From a virus: a stretch of 50,782 nt of DNA. Of this stretch, positions 14,586-23,688 are shown in pieces. How positions within the stretch are numbered: the stretch's first letter is position 1; every line of letters starts with the position of its first letter. Both the position numbers and the translations under genes were made by a program. A model generated the notes under the pieces. It was not told the DNA's origin, made no database searches, and was given only the letters and a program-made list of their open reading frames with translations. The stretch lies in the IMG/VR virus record IMGVR_UViG_3300048589_000933, positions 1 through 50,782 of that record; one strand, given 5' to 3'.

Positions 14586-15976
14586 CCGGGATGTCGGCGC
14601 GGAAGGTGGTGACGCTGGTCGACGGTGGCAAAGGCAGCAAGGGTGGCCCGCCCGCCGGCGGTGGTGGTGGCATGCCTGGGGGCGACGATTGGCACTACCG
14701 GCTGACGAAGAATCGCGACGGCAAGGTTGAGGGGACGCTCCACAACCTGCTGCTGATCTTTGAGAACGATGAACATCTTGCTGGGCTGTGGTGGCTCAAC
14801 GAGTCATCCAACCAGGTCGTGCTTTCGCGTGATGCGCCGTGGCCAGGTGGCAATCGGGAAGAGTTCACTGACTCCGACAGCTGTGAGCTGGCAGCTTGGC
14901 TGCAGACGCCCGAGAACTACGGGATGAGTTGCAGCGATGAGGCGGTGCTGAAGGCAGTGATTGCGGTGGCGCGACGACACCGGCGACATCCTATCCGCGA
15001 GTATCTGTGCGCGCTCAAGTGGGATGGTGTTGAGCGCATTGATTCGATGCTGGTGGATCTGTTCGGTGCTGAGGACACGAGTTACTGCCGACGCGCAGCG
15101 CGGTGTTTCGTTGTGTCGGCGGTGGCGCGAATCATGTGGTTCGACGCCAAGCAACCGTTTGTGGGTGCGCAGGTGGACTTCATGCTGGTGCTCGAGGGCG
15201 AGCAGGGCAAGAAGAAGAGCTCGGCCATACGTGAGCTGTTCGGATCCAACTGGTTCGTTGAGACCAACGAATCGCCTTCGTCCAAGGATTTCTATCAGGT
15301 CATCCAGGGGTGCTGGGGCGTCGAGATCGCGGAGATGGATTCGTTCGGCAAGGCGGACGTGACCAACGTCAAGACTGCCATCACCAGGCGCGTGGATAAG
15401 TTCAGGGCGCCCTACGAGCGCGTACCTCGCAGCTACAGGCGCGAGTGCGTGTTCGTCGGCACGACGAACGAGGGCGAGTATCTGCGCGACCCAACGGGCG
15501 GTCGCCGGTTCTTGCCGGTGCGCACGGCGGCCATGGTCGATATCGAGGCTATCCACAAGCTGCGTGATCAGCTGTGGGCTGAGGCGGTGAAGCTGTTCAA
15601 CGATGGCGAGCAGTGGTGGGAGTTGCCACCCGAGGCTGGTGAGCAGCAAGAGCAGCGCTACGTAGGTGATTCGTGGGAGGGCATCATCAACCGGTGGCTG
15701 GCCGGCGCGGCAGTAGGCGAGCATTCCTACCCAGGGCGATTGATCGGGGGGCGGCCAGACTGGACGACCACGGCCGAGGTGTTGCAGTACGCCCTGAAAG
15801 TGGAGATCGCCAAACACGGCAAGCCTGAGCAGATGCGTGTCGCGGCCGCCATGAAGCGGCTGGGGTGGCATCACGACCGGGTGATGGTAGACGGCTACCG
15901 CGAACGACGGTGGCTACGCGCAGCGCATGATGTGCAAGCGGCGGCAGGCGGAGGTGGCAGTGATCCGCCGTTCTGA
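14582..15976 (+). CDS. VapE-type phage helicase/ATPase
   Basis: 464 residues, virulence-associated E family (SF3-like). A Gly-rich N-terminus is followed by the P-loop GEQGKKKS (206-213). Further on, the pattern WGVEIAEMDSFGKADV resembles Walker B, and FVGTTNEGEYLRDPTGGRRF is the family's arginine-finger region. It works with the upstream primase. The iteron array immediately downstream is its likely loading site. Confidence 0.88.
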   Translation: MTGMSARKVVTLVDGGKGSKGGPPAGGGGGMPGGDDWHYRLTKNRDGKVEGTLHNLLLIFENDEHLAGLWWLNESSNQVVLSRDAPWPGGNREEFTDSDSCELAAWLQTPENYGMSCSDEAVLKAVIAVARRHRRHPIREYLCALKWDGVERIDSMLVDLFGAEDTSYCRRAARCFVVSAVARIMWFDAKQPFVGAQVDFMLVLEGEQGKKKSSAIRELFGSNWFVETNESPSSKDFYQVIQGCWGVEIAEMDSFGKADVTNVKTAITRRVDKFRAPYERVPRSYRRECVFVGTTNEGEYLRDPTGGRRFLPVRTAAMVDIEAIHKLRDQLWAEAVKLFNDGEQWWELPPEAGEQQEQRYVGDSWEGIINRWLAGAAVGEHSYPGRLIGGRPDWTTTAEVLQYALKVEIAKHGKPEQMRVAAAMKRLGWHHDRVMVDGYRERRWLRAAHDVQAAAGGGGSDPPF

Positions 15977-15984
15977 TCCCGATC

Positions 15985-16213
15985 TGCCCGACCTTTGTCG
16001 GCCACTGCCCAACCTTTGCCCAACCTTTGCCCAACCTCGGGACAGTTGGGGTATGGGTTTGCCCAACCTACCCAACCTTTTCGCCTCGCGCGTATGGGGT
16101 TTGCTCGGCCACTACACAAACAAAATATTCGCATACAGGTTGGGTAGGTTGGGTAGGTTGGGAATCGTCAAGCGCGGCGCGGGTTTCAGACTGCCCAACC
16201 TCCTGCCCAACCT
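15985..16213. other. iteron array, candidate replication origin
   Basis: Eleven copies of a 10-bp TGCCCAACCT-like unit. Six are direct, at 15985 (one mismatch), 16006, 16017, 16028, 16060 and 16069. Three are inverted, AGGTTGGGTA-like, at 16137, 16146 and 16155. Two more are direct, at 16192 and 16204. The 16006-16037 copies repeat every 11 bp. An AT-rich stretch (16113-16136, ACAAACAAAATATT core) separates direct and inverted sets. The 408 bp from 15977 to 16384 have no convincing gene. Confidence 0.75.
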
Positions 16214-16384
16214 CGTCGCATCTCGCGAGGTCAGCCAATCCGCTTCCGTGATCGTGCGCAATGCAACGGCCCCCACCAGTCGACGGGTCCTCCCCAATCA
16301 AACGGAACTGCGGGTAGTGAGGCCGCGATTGGCGTGCGTGTTTGGCGTTCCGGCTTTGGTTCCGGTGGCAGGGTGGGTTGCGCC

Positions 16385-16948
16385 ATGAGTTCCGGCCAGT
16401 GGATGACCGCGGTCGAGTACGCGGTGCATCGCGGCTGCAGCGACAGCTTCGTGCGTCGCCTGCGTCGCCAAGGCCGGCTGGTCACGTCCGCTGATGGCCG
16501 GCTGATCGACGTGGTGCAGTCGGATGCGTTGCTCGACGAAACGAATGACCCGCTGCGCGGCGGCGATCGCACTGCCGTGGCGGCTGACTCAGCGGCTGTC
16601 GCTGCCGCGATCAACCTCCCCGAGTCGGGCGGCCCAAACATCAAAGAGGCTGTGCGCCGCGAGCGCTTGGCGAAGGCACGCTTGGCCGAGCTCGATCTTG
16701 GCGAGCAGGCCGCCGACCTCACGCGCCGGCGCGAGGTGCACCGGGCCGTGTTCACGCTGGCGCGGCAGGCTATGGAGCGCCTGGGCGCGATGGGCAGCCG
16801 CTTGGGCCGGCGTCTGGCCAGTGAAACAGAGCCCGCCGCCTGCGCCGCGCTCATCGATGAAGAAGTTGCGCAGATCTGCAAAGAAATGCAGCGGCAGGCG
16901 ACCGAGATGGGCGCGACGGGCACGCAGGCCGTGCGGAGCGCCGCCTGA
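16385..16948 (+). CDS. terminase small subunit
   Basis: 187 residues from ATG at 16385. An N-terminal HTH-like segment (TAVEYAVHRGCSDSFVRRLRRQGRL) is followed by a helical, Ala-rich C-terminus (ERLAKARLAELDLGEQAADL), as in Nu1-like small terminases. It should recognise the packaging site and recruit the large subunit, whose start overlaps its stop. The nearby iteron region could also contain cos or pac, but no cos was identified. Confidence 0.82.
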   Translation: MSSGQWMTAVEYAVHRGCSDSFVRRLRRQGRLVTSADGRLIDVVQSDALLDETNDPLRGGDRTAVAADSAAVAAAINLPESGGPNIKEAVRRERLAKARLAELDLGEQAADLTRRREVHRAVFTLARQAMERLGAMGSRLGRRLASETEPAACAALIDEEVAQICKEMQRQATEMGATGTQAVRSAA

Positions 16949-19131
16949 TGTTCGACACGCTCTACGACTACGACGTACCCCTCGCCGATGCTTGCGCGCT
17001 GGTCTGCGAGGCCTGGCTAGCGGCCTGGACGCCGCCTGCGAAGCTCACAGTCAGCGCCTACGCCGACGCCCACCGCATCATCGCCAAAGGCTCGGGCGCC
17101 GAGCCTGGGCCGTGGCGCACGGCTCGCACGCCGTATCTGCGTGAGATTCAGGATTCGCTCTCCGCGCATTGCCCGGTTCGCGAGGTCAGCTTCAAGAAAT
17201 CCGCGCAGATCGGCGCGACAGAAGTCCTCATCAACTGGGGCTGCTACGTCATCGATCACACGCCCGATGCGATGATCGTCGCGCAGCCCGTGAAGGATCT
17301 GGCGCGCAGCTGGGCGAGCGGCAAGTTTGATCCCGCCGTCGCGCTCATGCCGGAGCTCGCCGCCAAGATTACCTCCGACAACACGCTCGAGAAGATGTTT
17401 CCGGGCGGAACGATGTGGGTCATCTGGGCCAACTCGAGCAACCAGCTGCGACAGCGCACCGCGCGCTACATCGCGATGGATGAGGTCAACGAGTACCCCG
17501 ATGACCTCGATGGTCAAGGGTCGGCTGACAAGCAGCTCGAGGCGCGCGCGCTGTCCTACGGCGACCGCGGCAAGATCTACCGCGCCTGCACGCCGACAGT
17601 CGCCGGCAAGAGCAAGATCTCGAAGAGCTATGACGAAGGCGACGCCCGCCACTACCTGGTGCGCTGCCCGCACTGCCGTCAGCATTTTTCCTTCACTGAA
17701 GCGCTGCTGCAGGACAACGGAACCTTCCTCTGCGGTCATCAGGGCTGCGGCGTCGAGATCGGCGAAGAGCACAAAACCGCCATGCTGGTCGAGCGCAGCG
17801 CGTGCGCTGACTGCGGCACAGTGCCGGTGCGCACCATTCACGACGTCGGCCGCAACGGCTCGCTAATCTTTGCCGACGCCTGCGAATGTCGCTACATCAT
17901 CGACCCGCCAGTGCCTGACGGCGCATATCACCAGCCCAGCAACCCCGAGGCCGATCCTCTCCACCGCAGCTACCACGTCTGGGCTGCATACACACCGGAA
18001 GGCCTCGGCCTCACCTGGGCAGAGATCGCCAAGCGTCGCGCCGAAGCCGCCGCCGACCCGACCAAGCAAGCCGGCTACACCAACCTGATTCTGGGTCTCG
18101 ACTTCGAAGGCGAGCGGCAGTCGCAAGACTCGACCGAGGTCGCGACGCTCGCCGAGGCTGGCGTGAACCTCGGAGTGGTGCCTCGGGGTGGCTACATCCT
18201 GACTGCCGGCGTCGACTGCCAGCACGACCGCTTCGAAGTGCAGGTGATCGCCAGCGGCCGTGGCCAGCGCGTTCGCGTTGTCGACTACCAGGTGATTGAC
18301 GGCGACCCGTCATTGCCTACCGGATACGAGCAGCTGGATGCCTACCTCAAGCGCACGTTCCGCAACTGGTGTGGCGTGGACATGCCCATCCTCGCCGTGG
18401 CCATCGACGGTGGTAACTGGACGGAGATGGTCGCGCAGTACGTCAAGCGCGCTGTGAGCTTTTCCGGCAACAGCCGGCTGATCGAAACCAGCCGCGGCTA
18501 TCAGCCTCAGCGCGTCTACCTGGTGCGCGGCCGAAGCGAGAAGAAATCAGACCGCGCCGTTTACCGTCCTGCGAAGACCGAGGTCAACCATCGTGATCGC
18601 ACCATCGCCCGCAGCGTTGGTGTGTGGGGCGTCGGCACCAGCGTGCTCAAGCACATGATCTATGGCTGGCTGTCGTCGGCCATCGTCAAGCGCGAAGAGG
18701 CCAACAAGGCCGGCGAGCCCGAGGATATCGACGCCCGCATGCTGCGTTTCCCTGGCGGGCGCGGCGAGCCACACGATCCGCTGAAGCCAGATCCCGGCGC
18801 GCTGCTGCCCACCTACTACGCTGGCCTCACCTGCGAGTACTTCGACCTCGATGCGCAGCAGTGGATCAAGCCGAAGGGCAAAGCCAACGAGCCACTGGAC
18901 ACGCTGGCCTACGCAATCTGGGCAGCCCTCAGCCCAGCCATCAAGGTCGACGCCATGCGCGAGCCGCAGTGGGAAGCACTGCAGGCCCAGCTTGAGCCCG
19001 CGGAGGATGATCTCTTCGCGTCCCAATCGCTGCGCCCTGCACCAAAAGCGCCTGACGCTTCCCGTGAAACATCTCCCCCGCAACCCTCCACCACAAGCGT
19101 CGCCAGCGACGCCTGGAGCCGCCGGCTGTGA
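16948..19131 (+). CDS. terminase large subunit, lambda gpA family
   Basis: 727 residues. The packaging ATPase has FKKSAQIGATE (82-92) in place of a classical P-loop, as in gpA proteins. A Cys-rich zinc-like insert (CPHCRQHF, CGHQGCG, CADCG) is followed by a nuclease domain (ILTAGVDCQHDRFEVQVI, then KTEVNHRD). The length agrees with the family (about 640-750). The gpA family implies cos-type ends, though some members package otherwise. Confidence 0.93.
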   Translation: MFDTLYDYDVPLADACALVCEAWLAAWTPPAKLTVSAYADAHRIIAKGSGAEPGPWRTARTPYLREIQDSLSAHCPVREVSFKKSAQIGATEVLINWGCYVIDHTPDAMIVAQPVKDLARSWASGKFDPAVALMPELAAKITSDNTLEKMFPGGTMWVIWANSSNQLRQRTARYIAMDEVNEYPDDLDGQGSADKQLEARALSYGDRGKIYRACTPTVAGKSKISKSYDEGDARHYLVRCPHCRQHFSFTEALLQDNGTFLCGHQGCGVEIGEEHKTAMLVERSACADCGTVPVRTIHDVGRNGSLIFADACECRYIIDPPVPDGAYHQPSNPEADPLHRSYHVWAAYTPEGLGLTWAEIAKRRAEAAADPTKQAGYTNLILGLDFEGERQSQDSTEVATLAEAGVNLGVVPRGGYILTAGVDCQHDRFEVQVIASGRGQRVRVVDYQVIDGDPSLPTGYEQLDAYLKRTFRNWCGVDMPILAVAIDGGNWTEMVAQYVKRAVSFSGNSRLIETSRGYQPQRVYLVRGRSEKKSDRAVYRPAKTEVNHRDRTIARSVGVWGVGTSVLKHMIYGWLSSAIVKREEANKAGEPEDIDARMLRFPGGRGEPHDPLKPDPGALLPTYYAGLTCEYFDLDAQQWIKPKGKANEPLDTLAYAIWAALSPAIKVDAMREPQWEALQAQLEPAEDDLFASQSLRPAPKAPDASRETSPPQPSTTSVASDAWSRRL

Positions 19132-19451
19132 GTCGCAAGGTCGAGCGTTGCCGGGCACGTGTGGGTGAGCTGGTTGATGAACTATCGATCGGTGCAGCGC
19201 TGCGGCTGCGAACGAACAGCGACGACATTCGCCACGTTGTCGCGGCGGTGGTGGCATATCTGATCGAGGAGTATCCGAGTCAGGACCTCTACATTCCCGC
19301 CGGCGCCAGTGAGCCGCAGTATCCCGTGGCAGCGCTTCGGCGCGCACTGCAATCCGGCAAGTCGGTGCGCTCAATCTGTCGCGAATACCGCATCTCGCGA
19401 CGCACGCTTTACGCCGTGCTCGACAGCGAGGATGTGAGCGCCAGCGCATAG
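19128..19451 (+). CDS. Mor/HTH-type transcription activator
   Basis: 107 residues from GTG. An N-terminal dimerisation-like helix is followed by DLYIPAG and then a recognition HTH (GKSVRSICREYRISRRTLYAVLD). This matches the pattern of Mor/C activators of Mu. Position between terminase and portal suggests it activates late genes. It could be a host-gene regulator instead. Confidence 0.7.
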   Translation: MSRKVERCRARVGELVDELSIGAALRLRTNSDDIRHVVAAVVAYLIEEYPSQDLYIPAGASEPQYPVAALRRALQSGKSVRSICREYRISRRTLYAVLDSEDVSASA

Positions 19452-19457
19452 ACGCGG

Positions 19458-19489
19458 GTGCGTCCCGTTCCCCCGAGACTGGGACGCAC
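19458..19489. repeat. inverted repeat after the Mor-like gene
   Basis: Perfect 9-bp arms GTGCGTCCC (19458-19466) and GGGACGCAC (19481-19489) around a 14-base loop. There is no T-run, so it is not an ordinary terminator. It may be an operator for the adjacent activator or an mRNA processing hairpin before the head genes. Confidence 0.55.
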
Positions 19490-19548
19490 TAGCTCAGGAA
19501 TATGCACCTCGCGCCCCCTTTCATGCGGGGTGGAGAGACCTGAGCCAA

Positions 19549-19797
19549 ATGCCCACCGCCGCCGCCACGATGCTGCAATCCTACATGGACGCCGAAACGG
19601 CGCTCCTGAAAGGGCAGTCGATTCGATGGGGTGAGCGCATGCTCACGCGCGCCGATCTGGCCGTGGTGCAGGCAGGCCGCCGCGAGTGGGAGGGAAAGGT
19701 TGCTGCCGAGTCGGCAGCCGCGCAGGGCCGATCATCGCTGTTTGCAGTGGCGGACTTCAGCGGCCGCGGTGGTGACTGCGAGGGCTTCCGGTCGTGA
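19549..19797 (+). CDS. gpW-like head-tail joining protein
   Basis: 82 residues. LLKGQSIRWGERMLTRADLAVVQAGRREWE has the pattern of the gpW family (about 70 residues), which completes the portal vertex. It lies in the lambda position between terminase and portal and overlaps the portal start (GTGA). Confidence 0.75.
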   Translation: MPTAAATMLQSYMDAETALLKGQSIRWGERMLTRADLAVVQAGRREWEGKVAAESAAAQGRSSLFAVADFSGRGGDCEGFRS

Positions 19798-22700
19798 ACT
19801 GGGTGGCCCGCGCAATCGACCGCACCGTCGAGACCATCGCGCCCATGCACGGCTTGCGGCGCGCCCAGGCGCGCAACGCCCTCGCGTTGTCCAACAAAGC
19901 GTACGACGCTGCTGATCGCAACCGCTTCCGCGACTCCGTGCGCGACTTCGGCAGCGGCAACAACGCCGTGGTCGGCAGCGGCTTGTACGTGCGCAACATG
20001 GCGCGCCACCTGGACCGCAATCACGACATCGTCAGCGGCGGCCTGCACACCCTGGCGCAAAACATCATCGGCGCCACGGGCATCGGCGTCGAGCCGCAGC
20101 CGCGCAACCGCAACGGCGACGTGCTCGAGGATCTCGCCTTCCAGCTCAGCATGCTCTGGAGCGACTTCTGCAAGCGGCCCGAGGTTACCTGGCAGCACGA
20201 CAACGGCAGCATGGAGCGCCTGTTGTGCCGCACCTGGTTGCGCGATGGCGAAGGCCTCGCGCAGGAGTTGATTGGCCCTGTCCCGCTGCTCGATCACGGT
20301 ACGCGCGTGCCGTACAGCCTGGAGATGATCGAGCCGGACTTGCTGCCGTGGGATTTCACCGAGCCGGGCCGAGGCATCACGCAGGGGGTGCAGCGCAACG
20401 CCTGGGGGCGTCCCGTCGCCTACCACCTGTACAAGCAACACCCCGGCGAGATGCTGGCCCTGCTCGGTGAAACCAAGAGCGTGCCGGCCGAGCGGATGAT
20501 GCACATCAAGCTGGTCGACCGCATCGGCCAGGTGCGTGGTATCAGCCTGCTGGCGTCCGTGCTCACGCGCCTGGACGACCTGAAAGACTACGAAGAAAGC
20601 GAGCGCATCGCCGCGAAGATCGCCGCGTGCTTCGCCGCTTTCATCATCAAGGGCGACGCAACCCATCTGCCGGAAGGCGTGCCCGACAAGGATCGCACTG
20701 CGCGCCTTTCGCCGGGCATGGTGTTTGACACGCTGCGCCCTGGCGAGTCTGTCGGCACTGTCGACACCAATCGCCCCAACCCGAACCTTGAAGGCTGGCG
20801 CAATGGCCAGCTGCGTGCCGGTGCGTCGGGCTTCCGCATCAGCTTCAGTTCGTTCGCGAAGAACTACAACGGCACCTACAGCGCGCAACGGCAAGAGCTG
20901 GTCGAGCAGTACGGCGCCTATGGCGTGCTCAGCCAGGAGTTCATCGGCGCGATCGCGCGCCGTAAGTACGAGCGCTTTGCCGCTGTCGCCCTGGCCACAC
21001 CCGGCCTGCTGCGCATCCCGTCCGACTTCGCGGCCATGAGCATTGGCGACGCGATGTACGTCGCGCCGCAGATGCCGTGGATCAACCCGATGCACGAAGC
21101 CGAGGCCATGGCGCTGCTCGAAGAGCACACCTACATGTCCGGCCCCGAGATCATCCGCCGCCGCGGCGCAAACCCGCGCGACGTGCTCGATCAGCAATCG
21201 GCCTGGATCGAGCGCAAGCGCACCTGGGGCATTCCCAGTGCCACGACCGGGCCAGCCAAGCCACCGGAGAACCCCATGCAAAACACCCCCGGCGCGGCAG
21301 CGCCCGCCGCTGCGCGTCATCGCACCAGCCACCTTGCTGCCGAGGCGTCAACCTCGGGCGCAACTGGCCAGCGCTCGGTGCTGCGCGCCACCGCGCTCGC
21401 CTCTGGCGTCGAGCTGCTGATCTACGGGCCCATTGGCCTGAGCTTCTGGGATGACGGCATCACCGTCGAGTCCATCGCTGCGCAGCTGCGTGCCGCGCCG
21501 GCCGGTGATGTACGCGTGCGCATCAACAGCGACGGCGGCTTTGTCAGCGAGGGCATCGCCATCCACAACGTGCTGCGCGAGTGCGGTCGGCGCGTCGTTG
21601 TCGATATCGAAGGCGTGGCCGCCAGCATCAGCAGCCTGATCGCGATGGCGGGCGATGAGACCCGCATCTACTCCAACGCGTCGATGATGCTGCACACGCC
21701 AAAGGCCGGCCAGTTCGGCTCGCCGGAGGACATGGAAGACGCCGCGCAGTACCTGCGCGTGCAGCGCGAGGCCATGGCGCAGAGCTACGCCCGCAAGACC
21801 GGCCGGCCCGCCGCCGAATTTGTCGCTCTGATGGCTGACGGCCGCGACCACTGGTACACCGCCGGCGAATCCATCACCGAGAAGCTGGCCGACACCCTCA
21901 TCGACGGCACGCCCGCGCAGCTCGAAGCCGACGCTGCGGCCGCTGCCCTTGTCGGCTACATCAACGCGATCAGCAAGGCGCCGGATGCCCCGCGCCTCCA
22001 GCTGCGTTCGCACATCAACTCGGCCGTTTCCGTGGCCGCTTTCGCCTCGCTTTCCGAGGCATACCAACGCTCCGTCCTGGAGCACATAGAGGACCCAGCC
22101 ATGCGTAAGCTTTTGGTTGAAGCAATGGCGGCTGTCGCAGGCGCCCCGCCGAACACCACTCCCGCAGCAGCGCCCGCTGTTGCCACCGCTCCAGCACCTG
22201 CCGTTGCACCAACGCCTGCGCCCGCACCGGCAGCCGTCGCTGTGGCGCCCCAGCCAGCCGCCGTGGCTGCCGATGCGATGGCCCTGGCCACCGCCGCCAT
22301 CGCCCAGCGCAACACCACCATCCGCGGCATCTTTGCCAGCTTCCGCGAAATGACCGGCGTCGCGACGCTCGAGGCCGACGTGCTGGCCGATCCCAGCATC
22401 ACCATCGAGCAGGCGCAGGCGCGCTTGCTGGGCCGCGTTGGCCAGGGTTCGCCGGTGCAGGGCACCGCCGGCCACGTCGAGGCAGGCACTGACGAGCGTG
22501 ACCGTCTGCGCGCAGCCGCATCCAATCTGCTGCTGGCCCGCCACAACATCATCCAGGGCCCCGAGGCCGAAGCCGCGCGCCAGGGCAACCCATTCGGCAG
22601 CATGACGCTGACGGCGATGGCGGAATCGTTCCTGCGCCACCAGCACGTCGACACGCGAGAGATGAACCGCGAGCAGATCGCGGTTCGCGCCCTGGCGCAG

Positions 22701-23591
22701 CAGACCGCCAGCGACTTCGTGGTGGCCCTCGAGAACACGATGCACCGCTCGGTGCAGGCCGGCTACCGGCTCATCCCGTTCACCTGGTCGCGCTTCTGCT
22801 CCGTCGGCATGCTCACCGACTACCGCCCGCACAACCGCTACTCGCTGTCGAGCTTCAGCGATCTGAAGGACGTCAACGAATCCGGCGAGTACGAGGACGG
22901 CTCGCTGGGCGACGCCGAGAAGCAAACCATTCAGGGCAAGCGCAAGGGGCGCATCCTGCAGATCACTCCGGAAGTCGTCGTGAATGACGACCTCGGCTTG
23001 ATCCTGCGTGCAGCTGGCGCCCTCGGCCAGGCCGCGGGTCGCACGATCGAGAAAGACGTGCACGCCCTGTTCGCCTTGAACAGCGGCTTCGGCCCGACGA
23101 TGTCGGACGGCCTCGCGCTGTTCCACGCCAACCACGCGAACCTGGCTGCCACCGCCGGCGCGCCGACCATCGCGATCATCGATGCAATGCGTCAGCAGAT
23201 GGCCAGCCAGATGGACCCGGCCGGTAACGACTACCTGGACATCACCCCTGCGCTGTGGGTGGGCCCAATGGCTCTCGGCAGCACGGCGCGCGAACTGAAC
23301 GCGCAGGAATACAACGACGAAAGCAACAAGAACCAGCGCAAGCCCAATGTTGTGCGTGGTCTCTTCCGCGACGTTGTCGACTCACGCCGGATGGCCGCGC
23401 AGGTCTGGTACACGTTCGCCGATCCGAATGTCGAGCCGGTGTTCGAGGTTGCCTTCCTCGATGGCGTGCAGACGCCGACGCTCGATCAGCAGACCAACTT
23501 CCGCACCGACGGCGTCGCCTGGAAGGTCTCGCATCGCTACGGCGTTGGCGGGGTCGCCTGGCGTGGCGCCGTGCGTAACGCCGGCGGCTGA
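19794..23591 (+). CDS. portal - ClpP-like prohead protease - major capsid polyprotein
   Basis: A single 1265-codon frame. Residues 1-490 are a lambda-family portal (RDFGSGNNAVVGSGLYVRN, EMIEPDLLPW, GISLLASVLTRLDDL). Residues about 495-720 are a ClpP-type protease: INSDGGFVSEG, GVAASISSLIAMAGD with S611, and MLHTPKAG with H634. From about 770 comes an Ala/Pro-rich scaffold-like segment and a Mu gpT-type capsid domain (about 910-1265). Protease-capsid fusions are a known annotation class. A fusion that includes the portal is unusual. Two in-frame ATGs with good Shine-Dalgarno sequences (21276 and 22101) may let the ribosome also make protease-capsid and capsid alone, which would solve the stoichiometry problem of 12 portals against hundreds of capsid subunits. 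The capsid half shows no disruption. Confidence 0.9.
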   Translation: MNWVARAIDRTVETIAPMHGLRRAQARNALALSNKAYDAADRNRFRDSVRDFGSGNNAVVGSGLYVRNMARHLDRNHDIVSGGLHTLAQNIIGATGIGVEPQPRNRNGDVLEDLAFQLSMLWSDFCKRPEVTWQHDNGSMERLLCRTWLRDGEGLAQELIGPVPLLDHGTRVPYSLEMIEPDLLPWDFTEPGRGITQGVQRNAWGRPVAYHLYKQHPGEMLALLGETKSVPAERMMHIKLVDRIGQVRGISLLASVLTRLDDLKDYEESERIAAKIAACFAAFIIKGDATHLPEGVPDKDRTARLSPGMVFDTLRPGESVGTVDTNRPNPNLEGWRNGQLRAGASGFRISFSSFAKNYNGTYSAQRQELVEQYGAYGVLSQEFIGAIARRKYERFAAVALATPGLLRIPSDFAAMSIGDAMYVAPQMPWINPMHEAEAMALLEEHTYMSGPEIIRRRGANPRDVLDQQSAWIERKRTWGIPSATTGPAKPPENPMQNTPGAAAPAAARHRTSHLAAEASTSGATGQRSVLRATALASGVELLIYGPIGLSFWDDGITVESIAAQLRAAPAGDVRVRINSDGGFVSEGIAIHNVLRECGRRVVVDIEGVAASISSLIAMAGDETRIYSNASMMLHTPKAGQFGSPEDMEDAAQYLRVQREAMAQSYARKTGRPAAEFVALMADGRDHWYTAGESITEKLADTLIDGTPAQLEADAAAAALVGYINAISKAPDAPRLQLRSHINSAVSVAAFASLSEAYQRSVLEHIEDPAMRKLLVEAMAAVAGAPPNTTPAAAPAVATAPAPAVAPTPAPAPAAVAVAPQPAAVAADAMALATAAIAQRNTTIRGIFASFREMTGVATLEADVLADPSITIEQAQARLLGRVGQGSPVQGTAGHVEAGTDERDRLRAAASNLLLARHNIIQGPEAEAARQGNPFGSMTLTAMAESFLRHQHVDTREMNREQIAVRALAQQTASDFVVALENTMHRSVQAGYRLIPFTWSRFCSVGMLTDYRPHNRYSLSSFSDLKDVNESGEYEDGSLGDAEKQTIQGKRKGRILQITPEVVVNDDLGLILRAAGALGQAAGRTIEKDVHALFALNSGFGPTMSDGLALFHANHANLAATAGAPTIAIIDAMRQQMASQMDPAGNDYLDITPALWVGPMALGSTARELNAQEYNDESNKNQRKPNVVRGLFRDVVDSRRMAAQVWYTFADPNVEPVFEVAFLDGVQTPTLDQQTNFRTDGVAWKVSHRYGVGGVAWRGAVRNAGG
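21266..21278 (+). promoter_or_regulatory. internal ribosome binding site for protease-capsid product
   Basis: GGAGA (21266-21270), five bases, then in-frame ATG (21276), codon 495, at the junction between the portal and the protease. The product would begin MQNTPGAAAP. This is the expected place for a separate gene start if the portal once had its own stop. Confidence 0.6.
22088..22103 (+). promoter_or_regulatory. internal ribosome binding site for capsid product
   Basis: AGAGGA (22088-22093), seven bases, then in-frame ATG (22101), codon 770. The product would begin MRKLLVEAMAAVAG, before the scaffold-like linker and the capsid domain. It resembles the nested C/Nu3 arrangement of lambda. 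Confidence 0.65.
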
Positions 23592-23644
23592 TCGCCGGCA
23601 CAGCGCCTCAGCTCACCTGACTGAGTCAAACCCCTAGCCACATC

Positions 23645-23667
23645 GCCCGGCCCTACATCGGCCGGGC
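23645..23667 (+). other. intergenic hairpin between capsid and decoration genes
   Basis: GCCCGGCC (23645-23652), a seven-base loop, then GGCCGGGC. It has no T-run, so it may slow or process the transcript rather than terminate it. The decoration gene has its own ribosome site after it (AGAGGA before 23689). Confidence 0.5.
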
Positions 23668-23688
23668 ACATTCAAGAGGAAACGTGTC

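Noticed and set aside
15927-16388. plus-strand frame reading through the iteron array
   Set aside because: It begins inside the helicase gene and its repeats of Leu-Pro-Asn are just the translated iterons.
19581-23135. two long minus-strand frames (583 and 595 residues) opposite the portal-protease-capsid gene
   Set aside because: Composition is His/Ala/Val-biased and the opposite strand is clearly coding.
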